DNA of 21,922 bases from Fibrobacter sp. UBA4373 (GCA_002390045.1 DGSB01000068.1:1-21922); one strand, 5' to 3'; positions 5,885 through 13,399 are shown, counted from the stretch's first letter. Notes: generated from the letters alone by a model not told the origin. Numbers and translations: made by a program.

Positions 5885-8653
5885 ATGCCCGCTCCGCGTA
5901 AGTTACTGTTGTTGGACTCGTTTGCACTCGCGTTCCGCATGTTCTATGCGTATGCGAAAAATCCTTTGGTGAACAAGGATGGCTTGGATGTTTCCCTGGT
6001 ACACGGTTACTGGGGGGCGGTACTCCGCATTCTCGCCAAGCACAAGCCGACGCATTTTGCGATTGTAACGGATGTGGGCGCCCCGACGTTCCGGCATGAA
6101 CTTTACCCGGAGTACAAGGCGAATCGCGGCCCGATGCCCGAAGAAATGGCCAAACAGATGCCGCTTCTCGAAGAGATTATCCGGGCGAGCGGTCTTCCGT
6201 TGCTTTCGGAAAAGGGTTACGAAGCCGATGACGTCATGGCTGCCGCTGCGGAAGTCGCCTACAAGGAAGGTTTTGAACAAATTCTTTTGGTGACAAAGGA
6301 TAAGGACCTTTCGCAGGTGGTGAATGACCGCATTCACCTTTTCCATTTGGAAAAGGGCGCTGACGGCATTGACTTTGGACCGGAACAGGTGAAAGAAAAG
6401 TATGGCGTTCCGCCGGAACAGATCCGCGATTACCTCGCGTTGATGGGAGATTCTTCCGATAATGTTCCGGGGGTTGCAAAGGTTGGCCCCAAGACCGCCG
6501 TACAGCTTTTGCAGGAATACGGCTCGATTGATAATTTGTACGAAAATCTCGACAAGATCACCAAAAAAGGCTTGCACGATAATCTGGAAAAAGGCAAGGA
6601 AAACGCTTTCCTTTCGCGTGAACTGGTGACAATCCAATCGGCACGCGGATTTAAGGGAACGACTGCGGAACTTGAATTTAAAGGCATTGAAAGCGATGCC
6701 ATGGCAAAGATTTTTAAGGAGAATGAAATCTTTAGCCTGATTCGATTGCTGGAAGATGTTCCGTCGAAGGCTGGGTTTTCGGAAGAGCTTCCGAAGCGGA
6801 ATGCGAAGCCGTTTGAAACGGTTGTCGTTCGCACGACCAAGGCTTTTAAGGAAATGATGGAAGCGGTCGAAGGCTCTCCTTCGCCTGCGATTTCTGTGAT
6901 GTATGACGGTTCCGGTCAGATGGAAACGCGTATTTCGGGCGTCGCCTTTGCTACGGAACCGGATAAAGGTTTTTACGTGCCACTCGGTCATACGGATGAC
7001 ATGGGAATTCCTTTGAACAATATCGATACGGAATATTTTTCGGATTGGTTTGTTCCCGCCTTTACGATTGCGAAAAAGCCGTGGCGCATGTTCGGTGCCA
7101 AAAGTGCTTTGCATGTACTTTCCTGGTCGATGGATGAACGCGTGGAACCGTATCAGGTTTTAGATGCCCAGATCGGAGCGTGGCTTGTTTCCCCGGGTGA
7201 ATCCAAGTATGAACTCGAAGAACTTTCCATGCGTTACGTGGGCAGGGAAGTTCCGGCCAAAGAAAATTGGGTCGGTCACGGAAAAAATGAAATTGAATTT
7301 TGCCGGGTTCCTGTCGAAGACGCTGCGGAATATGCGGCGCAGACGGCTGCTGCGATCTATGAGCTTTGGAATAAAATTCAAGAAAAACTGGAACAGAACG
7401 GTTTGCTAAAGCATTTTGAAGAAACGGAAATGCCGATTCTTAAAGTGCTCTTTAACATGGAAGAAAACGGGGCTTCTGTCGATTTGAAGTCCCTGAAATC
7501 CCTGTCGGAAGATTTTGCCGTTCGCATTGAAAAAACGGAAGAACTGATTTACCAGCTTTCGGGTGGAAATCCGTTTAACATTAGCTCTCCGAAGCAACTC
7601 GCCGAAGTTCTTTACGACGATTTTAAGCTTAAGGTCTTGAAGAAAACGGCGACTGGCCGCAGCACGGACAGCGCGGTTCTCGATCGCCTTTTGAACGAAT
7701 TCGACCTTTCGGAACAGGAAACACTTTTTATTCAGTCGATTCTGAATTACCGCGAACTGAAAAAGCTTCAGAACACTTACGTGGAAGTGCTTCCGACGCT
7801 CGTGAACAAGGAAACGCACCGCATCCACACGAACTTTGTGCAGTGGGGAACGGCGACGGGTCGCCTTTCGAGCCGTGATCCGAACTTGCAAAATATCCCG
7901 ATCCGTTCTGAAGAAGGGAAAAAGATTCGAGCCGCGTTTGTCCCGGAAGATCCGGCTCATAACGTGATTCTTTCTGCGGACTATTCGCAGATTGAGCTCC
8001 GCATGCTCGCCCATTTGAGTGAAGACGAAAAGCTGATTGAAGCGTATAACAGCGGCATGGACATTCACGCTCTGACGGCTTCTGCGGTCTTTGGAAAGGA
8101 TCCGTCGGAAGTGACAGCGGATGAACGCCGCCGTGCGAAGGTGGTGAACTTTGGCGTTCTCTATGGCATGACGCCGTTCCGTCTTTCACGCGATTTGCAC
8201 ATTCCGATGGGCGAAGCGAAGGCGTTTATCGACGGCTACTTTAACCTTTACCGCGGCGTGGAAGCGTACGTGGAAAAGATTAAACATTTTGCGCATGAAC
8301 ATGGTTATGTGGAAACGATTTCCGGTCGCCGTCGCGCTATTTTAGGCATCGATTCGAGCGACCGTACCGAATGCCAGATGGCGGAACGGATGGCGGTGAA
8401 TACGCCTGTGCAGGGAAGCGCTGCGGATTTGATCAAGACGGCGATGATTCGAGTCGCTAAGCGGATCGAAGAAGATTCCCTGCCGCTCACGATGATGCTC
8501 CAGGTGCACGATGAACTTGTGTTCGAATGCCCGAAGGACCGTGTTGAAGAAATGGGAAAAATCGTGCAGAGCGAAATGCAGAGCGCAATGGAATTGAAGG
8601 TTCCGCTTGTCGCTTCTGTCGGTTACGGTGCGAATTGGTTAGAGGCTCATTAG
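5885..8653 (+). CDS. polA: DNA polymerase I, proofreading site apparently inactive
   Basis: The 922-residue enzyme fills gaps and removes RNA primers in replication and repair. The 5'-nuclease domain (about 1-290) is intact: TDVGAPTFRHELYPEYKANR, YEADD, TKDKDLSQ and GDSSDNVPGV. The 3'-5' exonuclease-like domain (about 310-500) keeps its fold, but three of the four catalytic acids seem lost. By eye, E. coli D355, E357, D424 and D501 correspond to D341, S343, H410 and T487. The polymerase domain is canonical: motif A DYSQIELR with D699, the O-helix RRAKVVNFGVLYG with Phe756, and motif C QVHDELVFE with D876. A strong SD (GGAGG) lies seven bases before the ATG. The gene follows purT closely and its stop overlaps the stop of the convergent GIY-YIG gene. 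Confidence 0.97.
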   Translation: MPAPRKLLLLDSFALAFRMFYAYAKNPLVNKDGLDVSLVHGYWGAVLRILAKHKPTHFAIVTDVGAPTFRHELYPEYKANRGPMPEEMAKQMPLLEEIIRASGLPLLSEKGYEADDVMAAAAEVAYKEGFEQILLVTKDKDLSQVVNDRIHLFHLEKGADGIDFGPEQVKEKYGVPPEQIRDYLALMGDSSDNVPGVAKVGPKTAVQLLQEYGSIDNLYENLDKITKKGLHDNLEKGKENAFLSRELVTIQSARGFKGTTAELEFKGIESDAMAKIFKENEIFSLIRLLEDVPSKAGFSEELPKRNAKPFETVVVRTTKAFKEMMEAVEGSPSPAISVMYDGSGQMETRISGVAFATEPDKGFYVPLGHTDDMGIPLNNIDTEYFSDWFVPAFTIAKKPWRMFGAKSALHVLSWSMDERVEPYQVLDAQIGAWLVSPGESKYELEELSMRYVGREVPAKENWVGHGKNEIEFCRVPVEDAAEYAAQTAAAIYELWNKIQEKLEQNGLLKHFEETEMPILKVLFNMEENGASVDLKSLKSLSEDFAVRIEKTEELIYQLSGGNPFNISSPKQLAEVLYDDFKLKVLKKTATGRSTDSAVLDRLLNEFDLSEQETLFIQSILNYRELKKLQNTYVEVLPTLVNKETHRIHTNFVQWGTATGRLSSRDPNLQNIPIRSEEGKKIRAAFVPEDPAHNVILSADYSQIELRMLAHLSEDEKLIEAYNSGMDIHALTASAVFGKDPSEVTADERRRAKVVNFGVLYGMTPFRLSRDLHIPMGEAKAFIDGYFNLYRGVEAYVEKIKHFAHEHGYVETISGRRRAILGIDSSDRTECQMAERMAVNTPVQGSAADLIKTAMIRVAKRIEEDSLPLTMMLQVHDELVFECPKDRVEEMGKIVQSEMQSAMELKVPLVASVGYGANWLEAH

Positions 8654-8928
8654 GCTTCGGTAAAGAATGCAGGGAGCGTTCCTTCTGGAAGTTCAATGCA
8701 TTCTTTTTTGATTTCGAGCGGTTGACGCTTGATCAAAAATTCCAGACGCATGGCGTCGTGTTTTGTCTCTAGTTCAAAAACTTTGAGAATTTTTTCCGGA
8801 GGGAACGCCTTGGTGAACTTGGCGCCCTTCCCGGATTTGTGCGCTTCGAAACGTTTTTGTACGTCTGTCGCATAACCGGTGTAAATCCGGTCGCCTTTGC
8901 AAAGCAACATGTAGACGTAATGCGACAT
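8650..8928 (-). CDS. GIY-YIG nuclease superfamily protein, UPF0213-like
   Basis: The 92-residue protein is a single GIY-YIG module: YVYMLLC, RIYTGYATDVQKRFEAHKSG, GAKFT, and EFLIKRQ with the expected Arg and Glu. In the two signature elements GIY appears as YVY and YIG as YTG, as is usual in the small stand-alone (YhbQ/UPF0213-type) members. These are predicted or weakly characterised nucleases, with the cellular role unsettled. Its TAA stop (8652-8650) overlaps the TAG of polA on the other strand. There is no clear SD. The gene starts 18 bases after the stop of the small membrane-protein gene upstream, so the two probably share a transcript. Confidence 0.85.
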   Translation of the reverse strand: MSHYVYMLLCKGDRIYTGYATDVQKRFEAHKSGKGAKFTKAFPPEKILKVFELETKHDAMRLEFLIKRQPLEIKKECIELPEGTLPAFFTEA

Positions 8929-8946
8929 GCTGCAAAGTTAAAACTT

Positions 8947-9105
8947 TTAGACGAGTCCGATTCTCTTGAAGTGCTTTTTCATGGCGCGGCGTGCGATAAG
9001 CGATCCGATGAACGAACCGATGAATCCGCCGATATAAATAGCGACGATTGGCCAGTTCGAAGAGCTGAGCTTTTCCAAAAAGTCGATGTAAGCCTGGTCC
9101 GCCAT
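8947..9105 (-). CDS. Small glycine-zipper membrane protein, unknown
   Basis: A 52-residue product beginning MADQAYIDFLEKL, then one hydrophobic span with a glycine-zipper pattern (PIVAIYIGGFIGSFIGSLIA) and a basic end (RRAMKKHFKR). Such helices often self-associate in the inner membrane. The frame continues upstream to a TTG at 9249, but that extension crosses the GC-rich hairpin at 9175-9198 and has no SD, so the ATG at 9105 is preferred. Two palindromes lie just upstream (TCTTGCAAGA at 9131-9140, ACAAGAATCTTGT at 9155-9167). No function is evident; probable operon partner of the GIY-YIG gene. Confidence 0.6.
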   Translation of the reverse strand: MADQAYIDFLEKLSSSNWPIVAIYIGGFIGSFIGSLIARRAMKKHFKRIGLV

Positions 9106-9174
9106 TTGACTCGTTTTACCAAGATGCTCGTCTTGCAAGAAGTTTCGAAGTAAAACAAGAATCTTGTCATAGTG

Positions 9175-9213
9175 CCTTCGCGGGGAGACCCGCGGAGGTT
9201 TTTCTGTTTTTTT
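9175..9213 (+). terminator. Strong rho-independent terminator facing rightward
   Basis: A 10-bp GC-rich stem (CCTTCGCGGG with CCCGCGGAGG, one T-G wobble) is closed by a GAGA tetraloop and followed by TTTTTCTGTTTTTTT on the plus strand. The poly-T marks plus-strand transcription as the terminated direction. The only annotated plus-strand gene upstream is polA, whose stop lies 520 bases away, beyond two minus-strand genes. Confidence 0.8.
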
Positions 9214-9261
9214 GCAAAAAGAAGAATCCGATTTTTTTATCTTTTGCAAAAAAGAATCCGT
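9211..9261 (+). repeat. Imperfect direct repeat in the barrel-gene leader
   Basis: TTTGCAAAAAGAAGAATCCG (9211-9230) recurs as TTTTGCAAAAAAGAATCCG (9242-9260), about 31 bases apart, each followed by a T-run. The interval holds TATCTT (9238-9243), a possible -10 for the downstream gene. It could be a duplicated promoter/leader segment or a pair of regulator sites; function is unknown. Confidence 0.5.
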
Positions 9262-9282
9262 TTTTGAAAAAAGGTTTTGGGT

Positions 9283-10101
9283 ATGAAAAAAATATCTGCA
9301 TTGATTTGCTTGATGGCGGCTCTCGCTTTTGCCGAAGGCTCTGTATGGGAAAGCACTCCCGATTTCTCCAATTCAGAATCTGCCACTTTGGAAACCTCTG
9401 CGTCAGAAGCTCCGGCTGTGGAATCTTCGACGCTTGCCGCTCCTGTGGCAGAAAAAACTTTGCCTACCACAAAACAAACTGCGCCGCGGATCGCGAACCC
9501 GAAGGAACACCGTGGCTTTTACAGTAATTTCGGTACGGGCTTTTCGTATGTCAATTTCCATACGGAACAAGTAGATGGCAATGACTACGAGGAAGCGAGC
9601 TTTAAGGGCTTTACCTTCCCGTTTATGGATTTCCGCTTTGGTGTTGGCGTTGCAAATTTGCTCGTTTTTTATACAGAGTTCAATATTGCGGTTTATTCTG
9701 GCGAAGCAAATGATACCGAGATTTACTGTGATTCTGATGGGGATTGCGATGTCGACAAGGGCTCTGACGACAATTCGATTATGGCGCGTTCGTATATTGG
9801 CTTTGGAACGTCGATTTATCCGTTCCGCGATACAAGCTCTGCTTTGAATGGCTTCTTCTTGGGAGGATCGATCGGTTATGGTGCCGATGCCGTGTATGGA
9901 GCTGATCTAGAATCTGTCGATTCCGAAGTGAATGTGGATTGGGGCTTTACGGTAGAAATTGGTAAAGACTGGTGGGTGAACGATCATCTCTCGATCGGTC
10001 TCAGTGCGGCGTATTTCCATGCGTCGCCGAAGGTCAATGTAACGGGCAGCGACAACGGCATTGACGGTTTCCACATCCTGTTCCGTTTGACGCGAGGCTA
10101 A
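9283..10101 (+). CDS. Outer-membrane beta-barrel protein, paralog A
   Basis: The 272-residue product has a Sec signal peptide (MKKISALICLMAALAFA), then an Ala/Ser/Thr/Glu-rich low-complexity stretch (about 20-70), then a barrel-like region starting NPKEHRGFYSNFGTGFSYVNF. Alternating aromatic/hydrophobic strands and the aromatic-rich blocks PFMDFRFGVG, NLLVFYTEFNI, FFLGGSIGYG, DWWVNDHLSIGLSAAYF and the C-terminal HILFRLTRG fit an 8- to 10-strand outer-membrane barrel. The Asp/Gly-rich loop YCDSDGDCDVDKGSDD, with two close cysteines, may be a surface loop or bind calcium. The ATG at 9283 is preferred over TTG 9277. The next gene starts two bases after its stop and encodes a paralog. Confidence 0.8.
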   Translation: MKKISALICLMAALAFAEGSVWESTPDFSNSESATLETSASEAPAVESSTLAAPVAEKTLPTTKQTAPRIANPKEHRGFYSNFGTGFSYVNFHTEQVDGNDYEEASFKGFTFPFMDFRFGVGVANLLVFYTEFNIAVYSGEANDTEIYCDSDGDCDVDKGSDDNSIMARSYIGFGTSIYPFRDTSSALNGFFLGGSIGYGADAVYGADLESVDSEVNVDWGFTVEIGKDWWVNDHLSIGLSAAYFHASPKVNVTGSDNGIDGFHILFRLTRG

Positions 10102-10102
10102 G

Positions 10103-10819
10103 ATGAAGACTCTCCTCCGAATGGGCCTTTGCGCGGCTCTGCTTTCCTCCGTCGCCTTTGCCCGTAATCCGCATGAGCACCGGGGCTTTTACTTTAGCGC
10201 GGGCATCGGTCCTGCTTATCATTCTTTTTCGGCAAGCTCTTCTTCGTCTAGCTATCGCTACCGCTGGAATGAGTATACTGCCGAATATGACTATTTCTGG
10301 GAATCGGAAAAAGAGGAAAACTCCTATAATGCGTTTGTCTTCCCGGCGATTGATTTCCGCTTTGGAAAATCCATCGGGAATTTGATTGCGTTATACTCCA
10401 CGTTTGATTTTATGTTTGACACGGACAACTGGGAATGCTTACGTGAAGAACAGAGCGATGTTTATGGAAAAACTTCAGAAATAGCGGACTCAGAAAATTC
10501 GATAATGTTTTCTGGTGGAGCGGGCCTCGGGTTTGAAGTCTATCCATTTTTGAATCCGAATTCGGTGATGCGCGGTTTCCATATCGGGGAATCGACCTCT
10601 GTCAACGGGATGTTTCTCGATGCTGTCGGCGATGTGTCTGAATGGGGCGGTGTCTTTTTGGCCAATCGCATTAACGTGGGTATGGACTGGTGGGTGAGCG
10701 ATACCTGGTCTTTGGGCGTTGAATTTTCTTATACCTATTTCGGTGTCATCGAAGTGGATTCCGACGATGACCCGGACCGACATTTGTTCCGTCTGATGTT
10801 CCGTTTCACACGCGGATAA
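10103..10819 (+). CDS. Outer-membrane beta-barrel protein, paralog B
   Basis: The 238-residue product has a signal peptide (MKTLLRMGLCAALLSSVAFA) followed almost at once by the barrel start NPHEHRGFYFSAGIGPAYHSF, so it lacks the low-complexity N-terminus of paralog A. Shared blocks include HRGFY, P.(I/M)DFRFG, NL(I/L).(L/F)Y..F, DNSIM-like NSIMF, DWWVSD..S(L/I)G, and the C-terminal LF R.(M/L)FRFTRG. It begins two bases after the stop of A, so the pair is surely co-transcribed and arose by tandem duplication. A polyserine patch (SASSSSSSY) forms a predicted loop. The ligand or pore function is unknown. The unit ends at the bidirectional terminator at 10845-10880. Confidence 0.8.
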   Translation: MKTLLRMGLCAALLSSVAFARNPHEHRGFYFSAGIGPAYHSFSASSSSSSYRYRWNEYTAEYDYFWESEKEENSYNAFVFPAIDFRFGKSIGNLIALYSTFDFMFDTDNWECLREEQSDVYGKTSEIADSENSIMFSGGAGLGFEVYPFLNPNSVMRGFHIGESTSVNGMFLDAVGDVSEWGGVFLANRINVGMDWWVSDTWSLGVEFSYTYFGVIEVDSDDDPDRHLFRLMFRFTRG

Positions 10820-10844
10820 AATTTTTTCAAATACAAAATCAAAC

Positions 10845-10880
10845 AAAAAAAATCCCGGGTCTTAAAGACTCGGGATTTTT
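10845..10880. terminator. Bidirectional terminator between barrel genes and rpsA
   Basis: AAAAATCCCGGGTCTT (10848-10863) pairs with AAGACTCGGGATTTTT (10865-10880), with one G-T wobble and a small AT loop. Flanking A-run on the left and T-run on the right make it work on both strands, as expected between convergent genes. Confidence 0.85.
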
Positions 10881-10904
10881 CAAATCAGAATGGGAAGCTA
10901 GAGA

Positions 10905-12659
10905 TTAGGCTTCTTCTTCAGACTTCTTGGACTTCTTGGCCGGAGCAACAGCTTCACCGATGGTGGTGCCGTTTTCGCCCGGCTTGTGGGAATCCATCCA
11001 AGCCTTGAGCTCAGCGGATTCACGGTTCTTGAAGTAGTCCACCACAGAGAGATAGATCTTGCGGTTGTTCTGGTCGATTTCGGTCACGACAGCCGGAACT
11101 TCGTCGCCGACCTTGAAAGCGTCTGCCGGAACCTTGATGTATTCAGCAGTGAGCTTGGAGACCGGGATGAAGCCTTCGAGACCGTTCGGGAGTTCCACCA
11201 CGACGCCACGGTCGAGGAGACGAACGATCTTGCCCTTCACTTCGGAGTCAACCGGGAAAGCCGTTTCGACGGAATCCCACGGGTCTTCGGTGAGGTGCTT
11301 CATGGAGAGGGAAATGCGACGCTTTTCCTTATCGACAGCGAGAACGACGCATTCGACCTTGTCACCCTTCTTGACCATTTCGGACGGGTGATTGATCTTC
11401 TTCGTCCAGGACATGTCGGAAACGTGGATAAGGCCGTCAACGCCGTCCTTGATTTCGACGAATGCGCCGAAGGAAGCGAGGTTGCGGATTTCACCCACGA
11501 CGCGTGCGCCCGGAGGAAGTTCGTCATCGATGTGTTCCCACGGATCTTCTTCGAGCTGCTTCAAGCCGAGAGAGATACGTTCCTGTTCTTCTTCGACCTT
11601 GAGCACGACAGCTTCCACTTCCTGGCCAACGGCGAGGATCTTGGACGGGTGCTTAACGTGCTGAGTCCAGGACATTTCGGAAACGTGGATGAGGCCTTCG
11701 ATGCCATCTTCGAGTTCGACGAATGCGCCGTAATCGGTGATGGAAACAACCTTACCCTTCACGACCATGCCTTCCGGATAACGGGCGGCAACGTCCTTCC
11801 ACGGATGCGGCTTGAGCTGCTTCATGCCGAGAGAGATACGTTCCTTCTTGTCGTTGAAGTCGAGAACCATGACTTCCACTTCGTCGCCGAGCTTGACGAT
11901 TTCAGACGGATGGCTGATACGCTTGTAGCTCATGTCGGTGATGTGGAGGAGGCCGTCTACGCCGCCGAGGTCAATGAATGCACCGAAGTCGGTGATGTTC
12001 TTGACGATACCCTTGCGGACCTGACCCTTTTCGAGAGTGTCGAGGACCTTGTCGCGCTGGCTGTTGCGCTGTTCTTCGAGAACGACGCGGCGAGACACGA
12101 CGATGTTGCGACGAGCCTTGTTGACCTTGATAACCTTGAGGTCGAAATCCTGACCGATGAGGGCGTTGATGTCCGGGATCTGACGGAGGTCGATCTGGGA
12201 GCCCGGGAGGAAGGCGTCGATACCGAAGAGGTCGACAACCACGCCGCCCTTGATGCGCTTCGTGAGCGTACCACGAACAATTTCGTTGTTTTCGAAAGCC
12301 TGGTGAATACGTTCCCAAACGCGCACGAAGTCAGCCTTCTGCTTGGAGAGAACGAGACGACCGTCGTCGTCTTCGAGCTTTTCGATGAAAACTTCGATTT
12401 CGGAACCGACTTCAGGAACTTCACCTTCCTTGAATTCGTTGCGAGAGATAACACCTTCGGACTTGAAGTTCACGTCGACGAGCACTTCCTGGTCGTTCAC
12501 CTGGCTGATCTTGCCGGTGACAACCTTGCCCGCTTCGAGGCCTTCCATGCCAGCATAAGCTTCTGCGGCTTCGTTCGTGCCGATGGAACCGAGTTCCTTT
12601 TCAGCTTCGAGGATTTCTTGGAGGTCTGCGTCTGTACCGAATTTGAGTTTTGTAGACAT
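10905..12659 (-). CDS. rpsA: 30S ribosomal protein S1
   Basis: The 584-residue product brings mRNA to the 30S subunit and is modular RNA-binding. Six S1 (OB-fold) domains can be traced at about 44-108, 125-190, 211-280, 296-366, 383-452 and 468-540. Domains 3-5 are the best conserved (GIVKNITDFGAFIDLGGVDG, GLLHITDMSY, SYKRISHPSEIVKLGDEV and their equivalents). The tail is rich in Lys/Glu (APAKKSKKSEEEA). Six domains match the Gram-negative form. The leader between cmk and the ATG has no SD-like purine run; it is pyrimidine- and AT-rich (CTCTTTTCC, CAATTAACAT). The cmk-rpsA order is the same as in E. coli. Related domains leave matching DNA stretches near 11411 and 11670. Confidence 0.97.
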   Translation of the reverse strand: MSTKLKFGTDADLQEILEAEKELGSIGTNEAAEAYAGMEGLEAGKVVTGKISQVNDQEVLVDVNFKSEGVISRNEFKEGEVPEVGSEIEVFIEKLEDDDGRLVLSKQKADFVRVWERIHQAFENNEIVRGTLTKRIKGGVVVDLFGIDAFLPGSQIDLRQIPDINALIGQDFDLKVIKVNKARRNIVVSRRVVLEEQRNSQRDKVLDTLEKGQVRKGIVKNITDFGAFIDLGGVDGLLHITDMSYKRISHPSEIVKLGDEVEVMVLDFNDKKERISLGMKQLKPHPWKDVAARYPEGMVVKGKVVSITDYGAFVELEDGIEGLIHVSEMSWTQHVKHPSKILAVGQEVEAVVLKVEEEQERISLGLKQLEEDPWEHIDDELPPGARVVGEIRNLASFGAFVEIKDGVDGLIHVSDMSWTKKINHPSEMVKKGDKVECVVLAVDKEKRRISLSMKHLTEDPWDSVETAFPVDSEVKGKIVRLLDRGVVVELPNGLEGFIPVSKLTAEYIKVPADAFKVGDEVPAVVTEIDQNNRKIYLSVVDYFKNRESAELKAWMDSHKPGENGTTIGEAVAPAKKSKKSEEEA

Positions 12660-12691
12660 ATGTTAATTGGGTTGTGGAAAAGAGATCGAGG

Positions 12692-13360
12692 CTACGCCAC
12701 TACACCTACGCGGTCTTCGATCTTCTTTACCTGTTGTTCAATTGAGAGCTGTGTAGTGTCAATTTCGATGGCGTCGTCCGCTTTCTTGAGCGGAGCGGTG
12801 GCGCGGCTGGAATCAATCCGGTCGCGTTCTGCCAAATTCTTCTCGATTTCTTCGAGCGTCATCGCAATGCCCTTTTGCAGGCATTCCTGGTAGCGACGTT
12901 CGGCGCGAACCTTCAGGTCCGTAACGAGGAAGAACTTAAAATCTGCGTTTGGAAATACGACTGTACCGATATCGCGACCGTCGAGAATGCAACTGCGTTC
13001 GCTTGCGATTTCGCGCTGCCACTGGGTGAGGACGGACCTGACCTCGGGGATTGCGCTGTACGGGCTGACCGATTCCGAAACCTGCTTGCCACGGATTTCC
13101 TTTTCGCGGTTTACACCGTTGATGACGATCTGGTTGTTGTCGTCAAAACGAATCTTGGTGGACTGGAGGAGCTGGTCGATGCCCGCCTTGTCGGTCGGCG
13201 CAATATTCTTTTCGAGAGCCGCAAAAGTAATGGCTCGATACATGGCCCCGGTATCTAAATAAGTGAGACCGAGATCCTTGGCGACGATCTTTGCAGTTGT
13301 GCTTTTGCCAGTTCCGCTCGGACCGTCGATGGCGATAATAATATGCTTTTTCGTATTCAA
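12692..13360 (-). CDS. cmk: Cytidylate kinase
   Basis: Cmk phosphorylates CMP and dCMP with ATP in the cytoplasm. The 222 residues contain the P-loop IAIDGPSGTGKST, LTYLDTGAMYRAIT, the CMP-binding region with QREIA and ILDGRDIGTVVFPNADFKFFL, the R-rich lid AERRYQE, and LAERDRIDSSRATAPL. No ATG is available in frame near the P-loop. The best start is TTG at 13360 (MNTKKHIIIAIDG), which fits where other Cmks begin; a second TTG at 13387 would add nine residues. No SD is seen: the bases before the TTG are the right arm of an inverted repeat, and a -35/-10 pair ends nine bases before it, so the mRNA may be nearly leaderless. rpsA follows after 32 bases. Confidence 0.93.
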   Translation of the reverse strand: MNTKKHIIIAIDGPSGTGKSTTAKIVAKDLGLTYLDTGAMYRAITFAALEKNIAPTDKAGIDQLLQSTKIRFDDNNQIVINGVNREKEIRGKQVSESVSPYSAIPEVRSVLTQWQREIASERSCILDGRDIGTVVFPNADFKFFLVTDLKVRAERRYQECLQKGIAMTLEEIEKNLAERDRIDSSRATAPLKKADDAIEIDTTQLSIEQQVKKIEDRVGVVA

Positions 13361-13362
13361 GA

Positions 13363-13397
13363 TTTGCCAAATATAGCTATTTGGCAAAATACTTCAA
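13363..13397 (-). promoter_or_regulatory. cmk promoter embedded in an 11-bp inverted repeat
   Basis: TTTGCCAAATA (13363-13373) and TATTTGGCAAA (13378-13388) form a perfect 11-bp inverted repeat with a 4-base centre. On the minus strand, TTGAAG (13397-13392) and TATATT (13375-13370) are 16 bases apart, with the -10 lying inside the repeat. The repeat ends just before the TTG start of cmk. It could be an operator over the promoter or, as RNA, a hairpin following the upstream gene; there is no T-run for termination. Confidence 0.5.
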
Positions 13398-13399
13398 CG

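Noticed and set aside
5903..7114. A 403-codon minus-strand frame opposite polA
   Set aside because: Lies wholly over the conserved 5'-nuclease domain of PolA and shows no protein-like pattern.
8839..9153. A 104-codon plus-strand frame just before the 9175 terminator
   Set aside because: Tempting as the gene that terminator serves, but it overlaps both small minus-strand genes, has no SD, and its composition looks antisense.
10986..12893. A 635-codon open frame on the plus strand, longer than rpsA itself
   Set aside because: It lies opposite rpsA and cmk. Its Asp/Glu/Phe/His-rich translation is what antisense of codon-biased coding sequence gives, and there is no domain, SD or promoter.
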